A DNA stretch of 36,539 nucleotides from an uncultured Porphyromonadaceae bacterium (lineage in GTDB: Bacteria > Bacteroidota > Bacteroidia > Bacteroidales > Muribaculaceae), in the NCBI GenBank assembly GCA_946553045.1, contig CAMNRO010000025.1, forward strand, positions 1 to 36,539. The letters run 5' to 3'. The first letter of the stretch is position 1. The number at the start of each line of letters is the position of its first letter. The notes below the pieces were generated by a model. The model was not told where the DNA came from. It ran no database searches and saw only the letters and a program-made list of their open reading frames with translations. Of this stretch, positions 16,823 to 24,543 are shown piece by piece. Both the position numbers and the translations under genes were made by a program.

Positions 16823-17304
16823 TTTTCGAAATATTTGCGGATTGCGGAACGGGCGCGGCTCAGCAGAACTCGGATATTGCCTGCCGACAGACCGGTAGCT
16901 TCTTCGATTTCGTCCATTTCGCAGCCTTCGAAGTCGCGCATTGTCAGGACTATTCGCTGATTGTCGGGCAGGGTGGCCGCAATCGCTTTTATATGTCTTA
17001 TCCGGTCGGAGGTTTCAATTTCGCTTTCGAGCGAATTGTCGGCTGCGACGGCGCCGGCGGTGTCGAGGTCGTCGGGGTGCCGTCGGCTGTTTATGAGCGA
17101 TATGGCTGCGTTTCGGGCGGCGGCTATGCAGTAGGCCTGGGTGTTGGCGACTGCGCCGAGCCGGTCGCGGCTTTCCCAAAGCTTTATGGCGGCGTTCTGC
17201 ACGGCGTCGGAGGCGTCGGCGCTGTTGCCGCATAGTGCGAGGGCAACGCGGTACATTGCGTCGAGGTGTGCGCACGCCTTTTCTTTGAATTCGGCTGCCG
17301 TCAT
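16819..17304 (-). CDS. ECF-type RNA polymerase sigma factor
   Basis: A 161-residue sigma-70 family protein containing only regions 2 and 4. Region 2 spans ~10-75 (YRVALALCGNSADASDAVQNAAIKLW, with a conserved DA-DAVQ-A pattern). Region 4 is at ~105-158 (LPDNQRIVLTMRDFEGCEMDEIEEATGLSAGNIRVLLSRARSAIRKYF), a helix-turn-helix that reads the -35 region. It overlaps the DUF4252 gene upstream and the anti-sigma gene downstream by 4 bases each. It probably directs transcription of its own operon and a small envelope-related regulon; the signal is unknown. Confidence 0.9.
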   Translation of the reverse strand: MTAAEFKEKACAHLDAMYRVALALCGNSADASDAVQNAAIKLWESRDRLGAVANTQAYCIAAARNAAISLINSRRHPDDLDTAGAVAADNSLESEIETSDRIRHIKAIAATLPDNQRIVLTMRDFEGCEMDEIEEATGLSAGNIRVLLSRARSAIRKYFEK

Positions 17305-17756
17305 CGGTCTTCGGCTATCTTCTTGAGGTCTTCGGCCGTGAATTTGCCCGAAAGCTCTATGAAAGAGCAGTCGGAGCTGTCGACGGTGAATATATAGAGG
17401 TTTTTGAATTTGTTTCCGTCGGCTTGGGTGAATATTCTCACGCGAGTGTCGTCGTCCTTTACATTTATGAGCTCGTCGAAGCCTTTGGCCTCTTCTTTAA
17501 GTCGTTTTTCGAATTTCGATTTTACGGCATTGTCCGCGCCGTCGATATCGAGAACTCTGACGCCTGAAATCTTGCCGACAGCGGGCACGTCGCCGATGGT
17601 GCCGCTTATCTTGGTGAGCCAAAGGAGGAATTTGGGAACTTTTACATATTCGGCGTTTTCGGTGTTCCTGAATTCGTCGAAGAGCTTCGCCGGATTGCCG
17701 GCCCAGGCGCCCGAAACGGCTGCCGAAAGGAGTATTGCAGATAAAAATCGTTTCAT
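17301..17756 (-). CDS. DUF4252 secreted protein (first gene of the sigma-factor operon)
   Basis: A 151-residue exported protein. ATG 17756 is chosen because it begins a signal peptide (MKRFLSAILLSAAVSGAWA); the frame open further upstream runs through the divergent promoter region. The mature part has DUF4252 character (AEYVKVPKFLLWLTKIS, SDCSFIELSGKFTAEDLKKIAED) and ends with the same G-x-F-T-x-x-D-(L/I) pattern as the copy at 15865-16323. The stop overlaps the sigma factor start by 4 bases. A TAACTTTA box on the minus strand (17803-17796) could serve as its promoter, with one mismatch to consensus. Function unknown. Confidence 0.78.
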   Translation of the reverse strand: MKRFLSAILLSAAVSGAWAGNPAKLFDEFRNTENAEYVKVPKFLLWLTKISGTIGDVPAVGKISGVRVLDIDGADNAVKSKFEKRLKEEAKGFDELINVKDDDTRVRIFTQADGNKFKNLYIFTVDSSDCSFIELSGKFTAEDLKKIAEDR

Positions 17757-17825
17757 AGTTTCGTTGTTTTGTCTTGTAGACTGCGCCAAGGCGCGTAAAG
17801 TTACAAAAAACTCCGCTTTTTTTTG

Positions 17826-17833
17826 TACTTTTG
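17826..17833 (+). promoter_or_regulatory. -7 promoter element of dxr-rseP
   Basis: TACTTTTG matches TAnnTTTG, 24 bases before the chosen GTG start of dxr. No good TTTG is seen at -33. The 101-base region between 17756 and 17858 is a divergent promoter region shared with the sigma-factor operon. Confidence 0.7.
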
Positions 17834-17857
17834 CACTCGCAACCAATCTCACATCTT

Positions 17858-19018
17858 GTGAAAGACACAATTAAGAATATAGCCGTTCTTGGTGCTACCG
17901 GTTCTATCGGCAGCCAGACTCTTGATATAATAGCATCGCATCCCGAGCGCTATCGCGCCGTTGTGCTCACCGCAGGCAGCAGGGCCGACAAACTTATCGA
18001 AGCCGCCATCGCGCATCGTCCGCGGCGTGTTGTCATAGGGCGTCCTGAGCTCCTGCCCCGTGTCGAGGCTGTTCTTGCGCCTCTTGGCATAGAGTGCCGT
18101 GCCGGCGACGAGGCTCTTGCCGAATGTGTCGAAGCCGACGATATCGACACCGTTCTGACGGCAACCGTGGGCTACAGCGGCCTGCAGCCTACCGTCCGCG
18201 CCATAAAGGCAGGCAAGGATATAGCCCTCGCCAACAAGGAAACACTTGTGGTCGCCGGCGAAATGATAAACCGCATGCTTGCCGAGTCGCCTTCGAAGAT
18301 TTATCCTGTTGATTCCGAGCATTCGGCAATCGCCCAGTGCCTTGCCGGAGAAGATCCGGCCCGCGTGAAGCATCTGCTAATCACGGCCTCGGGAGGCCCC
18401 TTCCGCACTTGGCCGGCCGACCGCATGGCAGAAGCCACTGCCGCCGACGCCCTCAAGCACCCCAACTGGAACATGGGCCGGAAAATAACCATCGATTCGG
18501 CCACGATGATGAACAAGGCCTTCGAAATCATCGAGGCCCACTATCTTTTCGGTGTCGAGGCCGGCCGAATTGAGGCCGTCGTTCACCCTCAGTCGATTGT
18601 GCACTCGATGGTAGAGTTTGTCGATGGCGCCGTCAAGGCTCAGCTCGGCCTGCCCGACATGCATTTGCCGATAGCCTACGCCCTCGGCTGCCATGCGCGC
18701 CTCGAAGGCGCCGCGGGCCATATGAGTCTCGCCGATTTTGCCACTCTCACATTCGAAAAGCCCGACGTGGAGCGCTTCCCCTGTCTCGGACTCGCCCATA
18801 CGGCCCTCGAACGACGCGGCAACACAGCCTGCGTCATCAATGCCGCCAATGAAATCGCAGTGGCCGCCTTCCTCGAAGACCGCATTAAATTCGGGCAGAT
18901 CTACGGCGTGATAGAGCGCACTCTCGAAGCCGTGCCGTATATCGCAGAGCCGGCTTTCGACGACTATGTGGCCTCAAACGCCGAAGCGCGCGTCAAAGCT
19001 GCTGAAATGATAAAATAA
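17858..19018 (+). CDS. dxr: 1-deoxy-D-xylulose 5-phosphate reductoisomerase
   Basis: A 386-residue enzyme that converts DXP to 2-C-methyl-D-erythritol 4-phosphate with NADPH, the committed step of the MEP isoprenoid pathway. GTG 17858 is chosen as the start: it begins MKDTIKNIAVLGATGSIG, whereas the longer frame begins inside the -7 box. Motifs: the NADPH loop GATGSIGSQT, the substrate and metal-binding VDSEHSAIAQCL, TASGGPFR, HPNWNMGRKITIDSATMMNK and EAHYLFGV. Length is typical. rseP follows after 29 bases, so the two are probably co-transcribed, an arrangement often seen in bacteria. Confidence 0.97.
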   Translation: MKDTIKNIAVLGATGSIGSQTLDIIASHPERYRAVVLTAGSRADKLIEAAIAHRPRRVVIGRPELLPRVEAVLAPLGIECRAGDEALAECVEADDIDTVLTATVGYSGLQPTVRAIKAGKDIALANKETLVVAGEMINRMLAESPSKIYPVDSEHSAIAQCLAGEDPARVKHLLITASGGPFRTWPADRMAEATAADALKHPNWNMGRKITIDSATMMNKAFEIIEAHYLFGVEAGRIEAVVHPQSIVHSMVEFVDGAVKAQLGLPDMHLPIAYALGCHARLEGAAGHMSLADFATLTFEKPDVERFPCLGLAHTALERRGNTACVINAANEIAVAAFLEDRIKFGQIYGVIERTLEAVPYIAEPAFDDYVASNAEARVKAAEMIK

Positions 19019-19047
19019 CAGATAATCAAACTTCTAAATTCATAAAC

Positions 19048-20493
19048 TTGGAAATTCTCGTAAAAGCGGCGCAGCTTGTTCTGGCACTCGTGATATTGGT
19101 GACAATCCACGAGTTCGGCCACTATATCTTCGCCCGCATATTCGGCGTGAAAGTGACACGCTTCTTCCTCTTCTTCAATCCGTGGTTCTCAATCCTGCGC
19201 TACGACCCGATGAAGGGTACTCTCGAATTCATAGCCCCCGGCGAACGCAAGGACGGAACATGGCCGAAGCCTCTTAAGACCTGGCAGGTATCCAGGCCTC
19301 GGCAGCCGCGCCCCGACGGCAAGCCGACATGGCGCGACACCGTCTACGGTCTCGGCTGGCTGCCTCTCGGCGGCTACTGTGCTATCGCAGGCATGGTCGA
19401 CGAGACTCAGGACAGCAGCAAGCTTGCCGCCGAGCCGCAGTCGTGGGAGCTCCGCAGTAAGCCGGCATGGCAGCGTCTCTGCGTCATGGCTGCCGGCGTG
19501 GTGCTCAATTTTATTCTCGCCATATGTATATATATAGGTATAGCCTTCCACTGGGGCGACGACGTTGTTGCCTATCAGGATATGAGCGAGGGCATGAACT
19601 TCTGTCCCGAGCTTAAGGAAGCCGGATTCCGCGACGGCGACATTCTCCACAGCCTCAATGGGCGCCCGCTTGAGGCCGCCGACTATTCGGCCGGCTGGGA
19701 TATGCTTCAGCCCGGCGCTCGTGTCGGAGTGCTCCGAAACGGTTCGGAAGTAGAAGTGGTCGTTCCCGACGAAGTTATCCGCTCGCTTGTGGCAAAAGGC
19801 AAGGACGCCATGCCTATGACAGCCCGAATCCCCGTCGTCATAGCCAAGACTGTTGCCGGAGGCAATGCCCTCAAAGCCGGTCTGCAGCCGCTCGACCGCA
19901 TTCTGACCGTCGACGGCGATACTACGGGCTTCGTGGAAATTTTCAGGGAGTCGCTCGCCGCCCACAAGGGCGAGACCGTGCCGCTGGGCATAGTCCGCGG
20001 CGACAGTACCTTTACTCTCCCGGTAGAAGTAAGCGACGGCGGCACCATAGGCATTCAGATGCTCAGCCCTGTCGACATCTTCAAGCGTACCAAGATAGAA
20101 TATAACTTCTTCGAGGCCATACCCCGCGGCTGGGAAATCGGCACGGGTCAGCTCACGAACTATGTGTCGTCGCTCGGCCTGGTATTCACCAAAGAAGGCG
20201 CGCAGAGTCTCGGCGGATTCGCCACTCTCGGCGACCTCTTCCCGACGCGCTGGAACTGGGAGGCATTCTGGCAGATTACAGCCTTCCTCTCCATCATTCT
20301 CGCGTTTATGAACATCATACCCATTCCGGCTCTCGACGGCGGCTATATCCTCTTCCTGCTGGTTGAAATCGTAACCCGTCGCAAGCCCTCCGACCGCTTC
20401 CTCGAAATCGCCAATACGATAGGCTTCTTCTTCCTGCTGGCCCTCCTCTTCTACGCCAACGGAAACGACCTCTATCGAATCTTCCTCAAATAG
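19048..20493 (+). CDS. rseP: RseP-family site-2 intramembrane metalloprotease
   Basis: A 481-residue inner-membrane zinc protease that cleaves transmembrane segments of regulatory proteins such as anti-sigma factors. TTG 19048 is the only suitable start: no ATG or GTG precedes the first membrane helix, and homologues begin at this point. The zinc motif HEFGH is at residues 21-25, the conserved PLGGYCAIAGMVDE follows at ~110, PDZ-like domains lie in the middle (~210-330), and NIIPIPALDGG near the C-terminus supplies the third metal ligand. It follows dxr by 29 bases. It could act on the anti-sigma protein encoded about 2.2 kb away, but nothing in the sequence proves this. Its stop is 7 bases from an inverted 8-bp repeat array. 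Confidence 0.96.
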   Translation: MEILVKAAQLVLALVILVTIHEFGHYIFARIFGVKVTRFFLFFNPWFSILRYDPMKGTLEFIAPGERKDGTWPKPLKTWQVSRPRQPRPDGKPTWRDTVYGLGWLPLGGYCAIAGMVDETQDSSKLAAEPQSWELRSKPAWQRLCVMAAGVVLNFILAICIYIGIAFHWGDDVVAYQDMSEGMNFCPELKEAGFRDGDILHSLNGRPLEAADYSAGWDMLQPGARVGVLRNGSEVEVVVPDEVIRSLVAKGKDAMPMTARIPVVIAKTVAGGNALKAGLQPLDRILTVDGDTTGFVEIFRESLAAHKGETVPLGIVRGDSTFTLPVEVSDGGTIGIQMLSPVDIFKRTKIEYNFFEAIPRGWEIGTGQLTNYVSSLGLVFTKEGAQSLGGFATLGDLFPTRWNWEAFWQITAFLSIILAFMNIIPIPALDGGYILFLLVEIVTRRKPSDRFLEIANTIGFFFLLALLFYANGNDLYRIFLK

Positions 20494-20500
20494 GCATTCA

Positions 20501-20725
20501 GGAGGTTAGGAGATTATGGTGTTAGGAGGCTATGATATTATGGTGTTATGGTGTTATGAGGCTAGGATGTTATGATATTGTCCTAACTGAAACCTCTCTA
20601 CGCTTAACCACCCAACCTCCTAATCTCTTTCCCTCTTAATTTCCCAATCTCCCAATCTCCTTCCCTCCTAATTTCCTAACCTCCTAGTCTCCTAACCTCC
20701 TAATCTCATAACTTCCTAACCTCCT
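20501..20725. repeat. Inverted pair of degenerate 8-bp repeat arrays
   Basis: The left arm (20501-20580) is exactly ten octamers such as GGAGGTTA, TGGTGTTA and GGAGGCTA. The right arm (20606-20725) is fifteen octamers such as AACCTCCT, AATCTCCC and AATTTCCT, the reverse-complement family. GGAGGTTAGGAGA (20501-20513) is perfectly complementary to 20688-20700. About 25 unrelated bases lie between the arms. The left arm begins 7 bases after the rseP stop, and the right arm ends 5 bases before the rlmI-like ATG. No ordinary terminator or -7 box is visible. Confidence 0.92.
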
Positions 20726-20730
20726 ACAAC

Positions 20731-21918
20731 ATGGAATTGCGTTTGCGCCGTGGAAAAGAAGAATCGCTTGACCGCTTTCACCCCTGGGTGTTTTCGGGAG
20801 CTTTAGTAAAAATGCCTGAAGAAGGCGACGGTATCGAAGAGGGCGACCTCGTGACTGTCGTTGCCTCCGACGGCCGTATTGTCGGAACCGGTCATTTTCA
20901 GATCGGCAGCATAGCCGTGCGCATGCTCACATTCGGTACCGACGAGACTGTCGACGAGGCTTTCTACCGTCGCAGGCTCGCCAGCGCCCTCGAGCTCCGC
21001 AAGGCGCTCGGCTTTCCCTCGGAGAAGACCGATGCCTTCCGTCTCGTGCATGGCGAGGGCGACTTTCTGCCCGGACTCGTTGTCGATGTCTATGGCGACA
21101 CCGCCGTAATGCAGGCGCATTCGCCGGGTATGCACTTTGCCCGCAACATCATAGCCCGCGAGCTTGCCGCCCTTCCCGGGCTCGGCGTGTCGAATGTCTA
21201 CTACAAATCGGAGACCACGCTGCCTTACAAGGCGCATCTCGACCCGCAGAACGATTATATCGTAGGCGGCTACACTCACGACGTTGCCACCGAAAACGGT
21301 CTTAAATTCCACATCGACTGGCTCCGCGGCCAGAAGACAGGGTTCTTCGTTGACCAGCGCGACAACCGCGACCTCATACGCCGCTACAGTGCCGGCCGCA
21401 GCGTGCTCAATATGTTCTGCTACACCGGCGGCTTCTCGGTCTATGCCCTGGCCGGTGGCGCGCGCGAGGTGGTGTCGGTCGATTCGTCGGCCAAGGCCAT
21501 CAGCCTCACCGACGCCAATGCCGAGCTGAACTTCCCCGGTGATACACGCCATGTGTCGCAGGCCATCGATGCCTTCAAATATCTCGACAGCATGGAGTCG
21601 GGCCGTCACGACCTCATAATCCTCGACCCCCCGGCGTTCGCCAAGCACCGCAGCGCCCTGCGCAACGCCCTGCAGGGCTATCGCCGCCTCAATGCCAGAG
21701 CCTTCGAGAAGATTGCTCCCGGCGGCATTCTCTTCACGTTCTCGTGCTCGCAGGCCGTCAACCGTGAGCAGTTCCGTCTGGCGGTGTTCAGTGCCGCCGC
21801 ACAGAGTCGTCGCCGCGTGCGCATACTCCATCAGCTCACGCAGCCGGCCGACCACCCTGTGAACATCTATCACCCCGAAGGCGAATATCTGAAGGGTCTT
21901 GTGCTCTACGTGGAATGA
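20731..21918 (+). CDS. rlmI: RlmI-family 23S rRNA (cytosine-C5) methyltransferase
   Basis: A 395-residue S-adenosylmethionine-dependent methyltransferase of the RlmI/YccW family, which makes m5C1962 in 23S rRNA. The N-terminal PUA domain covers ~1-75 (RFHPWVFSGALV, GDLVTVVASDGRIVGTGHF). A central EEHEE-like domain follows. The Rossmann methyltransferase domain starts near ~200 (GFFVDQRDNRDLI, MFCYTGGFSVYALAGGA as SAM motif I, DLIILDPPAFAKH, FSCSQAV). The ATG follows the octamer array by only 5 bases, so the untranslated leader, if transcribed from upstream, consists of repeats. The stop overlaps the rlmH start by 4 bases. The specific target site is inferred from family. Confidence 0.92.
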   Translation: MELRLRRGKEESLDRFHPWVFSGALVKMPEEGDGIEEGDLVTVVASDGRIVGTGHFQIGSIAVRMLTFGTDETVDEAFYRRRLASALELRKALGFPSEKTDAFRLVHGEGDFLPGLVVDVYGDTAVMQAHSPGMHFARNIIARELAALPGLGVSNVYYKSETTLPYKAHLDPQNDYIVGGYTHDVATENGLKFHIDWLRGQKTGFFVDQRDNRDLIRRYSAGRSVLNMFCYTGGFSVYALAGGAREVVSVDSSAKAISLTDANAELNFPGDTRHVSQAIDAFKYLDSMESGRHDLIILDPPAFAKHRSALRNALQGYRRLNARAFEKIAPGGILFTFSCSQAVNREQFRLAVFSAAAQSRRRVRILHQLTQPADHPVNIYHPEGEYLKGLVLYVE

Positions 21919-22382
21919 AAATCAAGCTTCTGTGTGTCGGCGGCGTCCGCGATGCCGCCATCTCCAAGGCCATCGACATGTATGTCAAGCGCATACCTCA
22001 CTACTGGCCTTTCTCCATGGTGTGCATACCCGACGTAAAAGGCGCCCGCGACCCCAAGGGGCAGAAGGCGCTCGAGGGTGCTAAAATACTTGCCGAGACA
22101 GCTCCCGGCGACTTCCTGATGCTCCTCGACGAGCGCGGAAAGCAGTACACCTCGCGCCAGTGGGCCGATTTCCTACAGCGCAAGAGTGTCGAGCTGCCGC
22201 GGACGCTCGTCCTGACCGTCGGAGGCCCCTATGGCTTCAGTCAGGAGGTCTACGATCGTGCCGATGCCATGATTTCGCTTTCGGCCATGACATTTCCTCA
22301 CGAACTTGTGCGTCTGTTTGCCGTCGAGCAGATATACCGAGCCGGTACGATTCTGCGAGGCGAACCATACCATCACGACTGA
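21915..22382 (+). CDS. rlmH: 23S rRNA (pseudouridine1915-N3)-methyltransferase
   Basis: A 155-residue SPOUT-class enzyme that methylates pseudouridine 1915 in helix 69 of 23S rRNA, acting on assembled 70S ribosomes as a dimer. Recognisable segments are MKIKLLCVGGVRDAAISKAIDMYVKR at the start, LLDERGKQYTSRQWADFL, the knot-forming LTVGGPYGF and LSAMTFPHELVRLFAVEQIYRA. It ends RGEPYHHD, the usual C-terminus. Length is exactly as expected. It overlaps the preceding methyltransferase gene by 4 bases, so two ribosome-modification enzymes are coupled. The convergent gene on the other strand ends 11 bases away. Confidence 0.98.
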   Translation: MKIKLLCVGGVRDAAISKAIDMYVKRIPHYWPFSMVCIPDVKGARDPKGQKALEGAKILAETAPGDFLMLLDERGKQYTSRQWADFLQRKSVELPRTLVLTVGGPYGFSQEVYDRADAMISLSAMTFPHELVRLFAVEQIYRAGTILRGEPYHHD

Positions 22383-22393
22383 TTCTGCAAGGC

Positions 22394-23557
22394 CTACGAG
22401 CAGGCGCGGAGCAGGAAGATGAAAAATACTACGGCACAGGTGATTATCACAGTCGTCGTGTCATCGCTTTTTGCCGCATAGAGGCGTGCTATACGGTCGT
22501 TTACCTCTTTTTCAACAGCCGGACTCAGACCCCAGCTTTTGGTCTTGGTCAGCAGCGTCATGGCCTGGGCGGTCTTTTGCTCGCCTTTCTTATATTTGCC
22601 AAGAGATGACAATGCAGCCATGAGATGATTGGCGCAGCCGTCGGCCCATGAGCGGTAGGCGGCAGGGTCTTTGCGCTCAAGCTCGTTGCGGAGACGGCTC
22701 ATGCCGCTGTCGGCATCGTTGAAAAAACGCGAACACTCCTCGATGGAGGCTTTCGAGTTGTCAAGCCGTCTGATACATGCGTTGAGGTGCTCGATAGTGC
22801 TCCTGATATTGTCGGGGCGCTCTGGTTCGGCGGCCGGTATTTCGATTGGCGGAGGAGTCGCTTGTTTAGGCTCAGGGTCTTCCTTGTAAACCGGATTGAC
22901 TATGACGGTTCTATTCCTGTCGAATGGCGACAGGGTAGAGGGCCTGACGCTTGCCGCAGGTCTTTCTTTCGGTTCAGGGCGTGGTGCCGGCTCCGAGTCT
23001 ATGACTTCGGAAACGGCTTGGTGCACAGGCGGAGGCGCCGTCGGAGCCAGGCGCTTATAGAGAGCGGAGAGCTCTGCCGTACTCATCGATACCCCAGGCG
23101 CAAGAAGAGAGCATAGCTCGCGCGGACTGGCGGCAAAAAGACTGTCGGCGGCAGCCTGAGCTTCGGCCGTACGGCCTGTGGCCAGAAGAAGCACCGCGAG
23201 ATTATGACACGCCGAAACCGATTCGGGCGAGCCTTTCCATATGTCTTCGGCAAGGCGGATATTGCCTTTTCTGATGGCATCGAGGGCCGTTGTGTCGATG
23301 GCGTCGGCCGATGAAAACCAGAACAATGCATGCTCCAGCCTTTCGGCGGGCCGCTGCATGGCCGAGCGGGCCAGCGAAACGCTTTCGGGAGTCCGGACGG
23401 TATCGCCGCATAGTGAGTCGAGTGATTCCGGCGCTTCAGCAGGCAAGCCGGAGCGTAGTTTGGCCTGCATTTGCATGGCGCGGCCTGCAATGGCGCTCGA
23501 AGTAGCGTTTGCAAACACGCCGAGGGTGCGGAAAGGGTTGTTTTTTATAACTGACAT
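22394..23557 (-). CDS. Unrecognised tail-anchored protein with J-domain-like N-terminus
   Basis: A 387-residue protein of unknown function. The N-terminus (NNPFRTLGVFANATSSAIAGRAMQM) resembles the short, J-domain-like NP(F/Y)R-x-LGV segment at the start of several uncharacterised Bacteroidota proteins. Residues ~60-150 look like helical, TPR-type repeats (ERLEHALFWFSS, SACHNLAVLLLATGRTAEAQAAAD). A Pro-rich linker runs ~165-245 (PTAPPPVHQ, PPPIEIPAAEPERP). A second helical region follows, and a single transmembrane helix lies at the very end (~367-387, TTTVIITCAVVFFIFLLRACS). There is no signal peptide, so it should be anchored by its C-terminus and face the cytoplasm. It is divergent from rfbD and has its own TAACTTTG box. 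Confidence 0.8.
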   Translation of the reverse strand: MSVIKNNPFRTLGVFANATSSAIAGRAMQMQAKLRSGLPAEAPESLDSLCGDTVRTPESVSLARSAMQRPAERLEHALFWFSSADAIDTTALDAIRKGNIRLAEDIWKGSPESVSACHNLAVLLLATGRTAEAQAAADSLFAASPRELCSLLAPGVSMSTAELSALYKRLAPTAPPPVHQAVSEVIDSEPAPRPEPKERPAASVRPSTLSPFDRNRTVIVNPVYKEDPEPKQATPPPIEIPAAEPERPDNIRSTIEHLNACIRRLDNSKASIEECSRFFNDADSGMSRLRNELERKDPAAYRSWADGCANHLMAALSSLGKYKKGEQKTAQAMTLLTKTKSWGLSPAVEKEVNDRIARLYAAKSDDTTTVIITCAVVFFIFLLRACS

Positions 23558-23579
23558 GGACGGTGAATCACTGTTTGTA

Positions 23580-23587
23580 CAAAGTTA
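23580..23587 (-). promoter_or_regulatory. -7 promoter element of the tail-anchored protein gene
   Basis: TAACTTTG on the minus strand matches TAnnTTTG, 22 bases before the ATG at 23557. No clear -33 TTTG is seen. It shares the 104-base divergent region with the rfbD promoter. Confidence 0.65.
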
Positions 23588-23633
23588 CGATTGTTCGGGG
23601 AGATTTCGTTAATCCAATCTCGTTTTTTTTTGC

Positions 23634-23641
23634 TAATTTTG
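23634..23641 (+). promoter_or_regulatory. -7 promoter element of rfbD-prfC
   Basis: TAATTTTG matches TAnnTTTG, 20 bases before the rfbD ATG. The leader would be very short, about 14 bases. No TTTG at -33. Confidence 0.65.
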
Positions 23642-23661
23642 CACTCACGAGTAAATAGTAT

Positions 23662-24543
23662 ATGGTAAAAATTTTAGTAACGGGCAGCAACGGACAGCTC
23701 GGGCAGGAACTCCGCCGGGTTTTCGAAAACGATATGCCCGGATTGACAACATACATAAGCCGTGAAGAGCTCGACCTCACCGACCGCGAGGCTGTCGGTG
23801 ATTTTCTCCGTGCCGGTAATTTCACACACATTGTGAACTGTGCGGCCTACACGGCCGTTGACCGTGCCGAGGAGGAAAAACTGCAGTGCAAGGTAGCCAA
23901 TGTAGATATTCCGTCTAACCTCGGCCGTCTCGCCGACGAGCTCGACCTCAGAATAATACATCTGTCGACCGACTATGTGTTCGACGGCCACACATGGCTG
24001 CCCTATGCCGAAGTAGCCAAGCCCGAGCCGCTCTCGGTCTACGGCACCACCAAGCGCAAAGGGGAGACCGCCCTCATGGGGCTTGCTCCGACTGCGATGA
24101 TAATCCGCACCGGCTGGCTCTATTCCGCCAATGGCAATAATTTCCTCAAGACCGTGCTGCGTATCGCAGCCAAGGGCGGCCGCATCGGCATGGTTGCCGA
24201 CCAGACAGGCACGCCGACCTATGCCGGCGACCTCGCGCAGGCAATTTCAGATATAATCAGGTCCAAACACTGGAATCCTGGCATTTTCCACTATGCCAAC
24301 GAGGGCGTGGCGAGCTGGTATGACTTCGCCGTCGCCATTCTCGAGGAGTGCGGAATGCCCGACAGGGCGCGTGCCGTAGAGCCGATTCCGACGAGCGACT
24401 ATCCCACGCCCGCCACACGGCCTTTCTACTCCGTCCTCGACAAATCTAAAATCAAGGCCACCTACGGCCTCTCCATATCACACTGGCGCGATGCTTTGCG
24501 CCGTTGCATTTCTCAAATGTCAAGCACTCAGAAAAATGGCTAA
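23662..24543 (+). CDS. rfbD: dTDP-4-dehydrorhamnose reductase
   Basis: A 293-residue short-chain dehydrogenase that performs the last step of dTDP-L-rhamnose synthesis for surface polysaccharides. The Rossmann loop GSNGQLGQEL is at ~8-17, then VNCAAYTAVDRAE, LSTDYVFDG, the catalytic Y-x-x-x-K in YGTTKRKGE and RTGWLYS. DQTGTPTY near ~180 completes the family pattern. Length is normal. The other rhamnose genes (rfbA, rfbB, rfbC) are not in the window. The stop lies 8 bases into the prfC coding region, so rfbD and prfC are coupled. Confidence 0.95.
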   Translation: MVKILVTGSNGQLGQELRRVFENDMPGLTTYISREELDLTDREAVGDFLRAGNFTHIVNCAAYTAVDRAEEEKLQCKVANVDIPSNLGRLADELDLRIIHLSTDYVFDGHTWLPYAEVAKPEPLSVYGTTKRKGETALMGLAPTAMIIRTGWLYSANGNNFLKTVLRIAAKGGRIGMVADQTGTPTYAGDLAQAISDIIRSKHWNPGIFHYANEGVASWYDFAVAILEECGMPDRARAVEPIPTSDYPTPATRPFYSVLDKSKIKATYGLSISHWRDALRRCISQMSSTQKNG

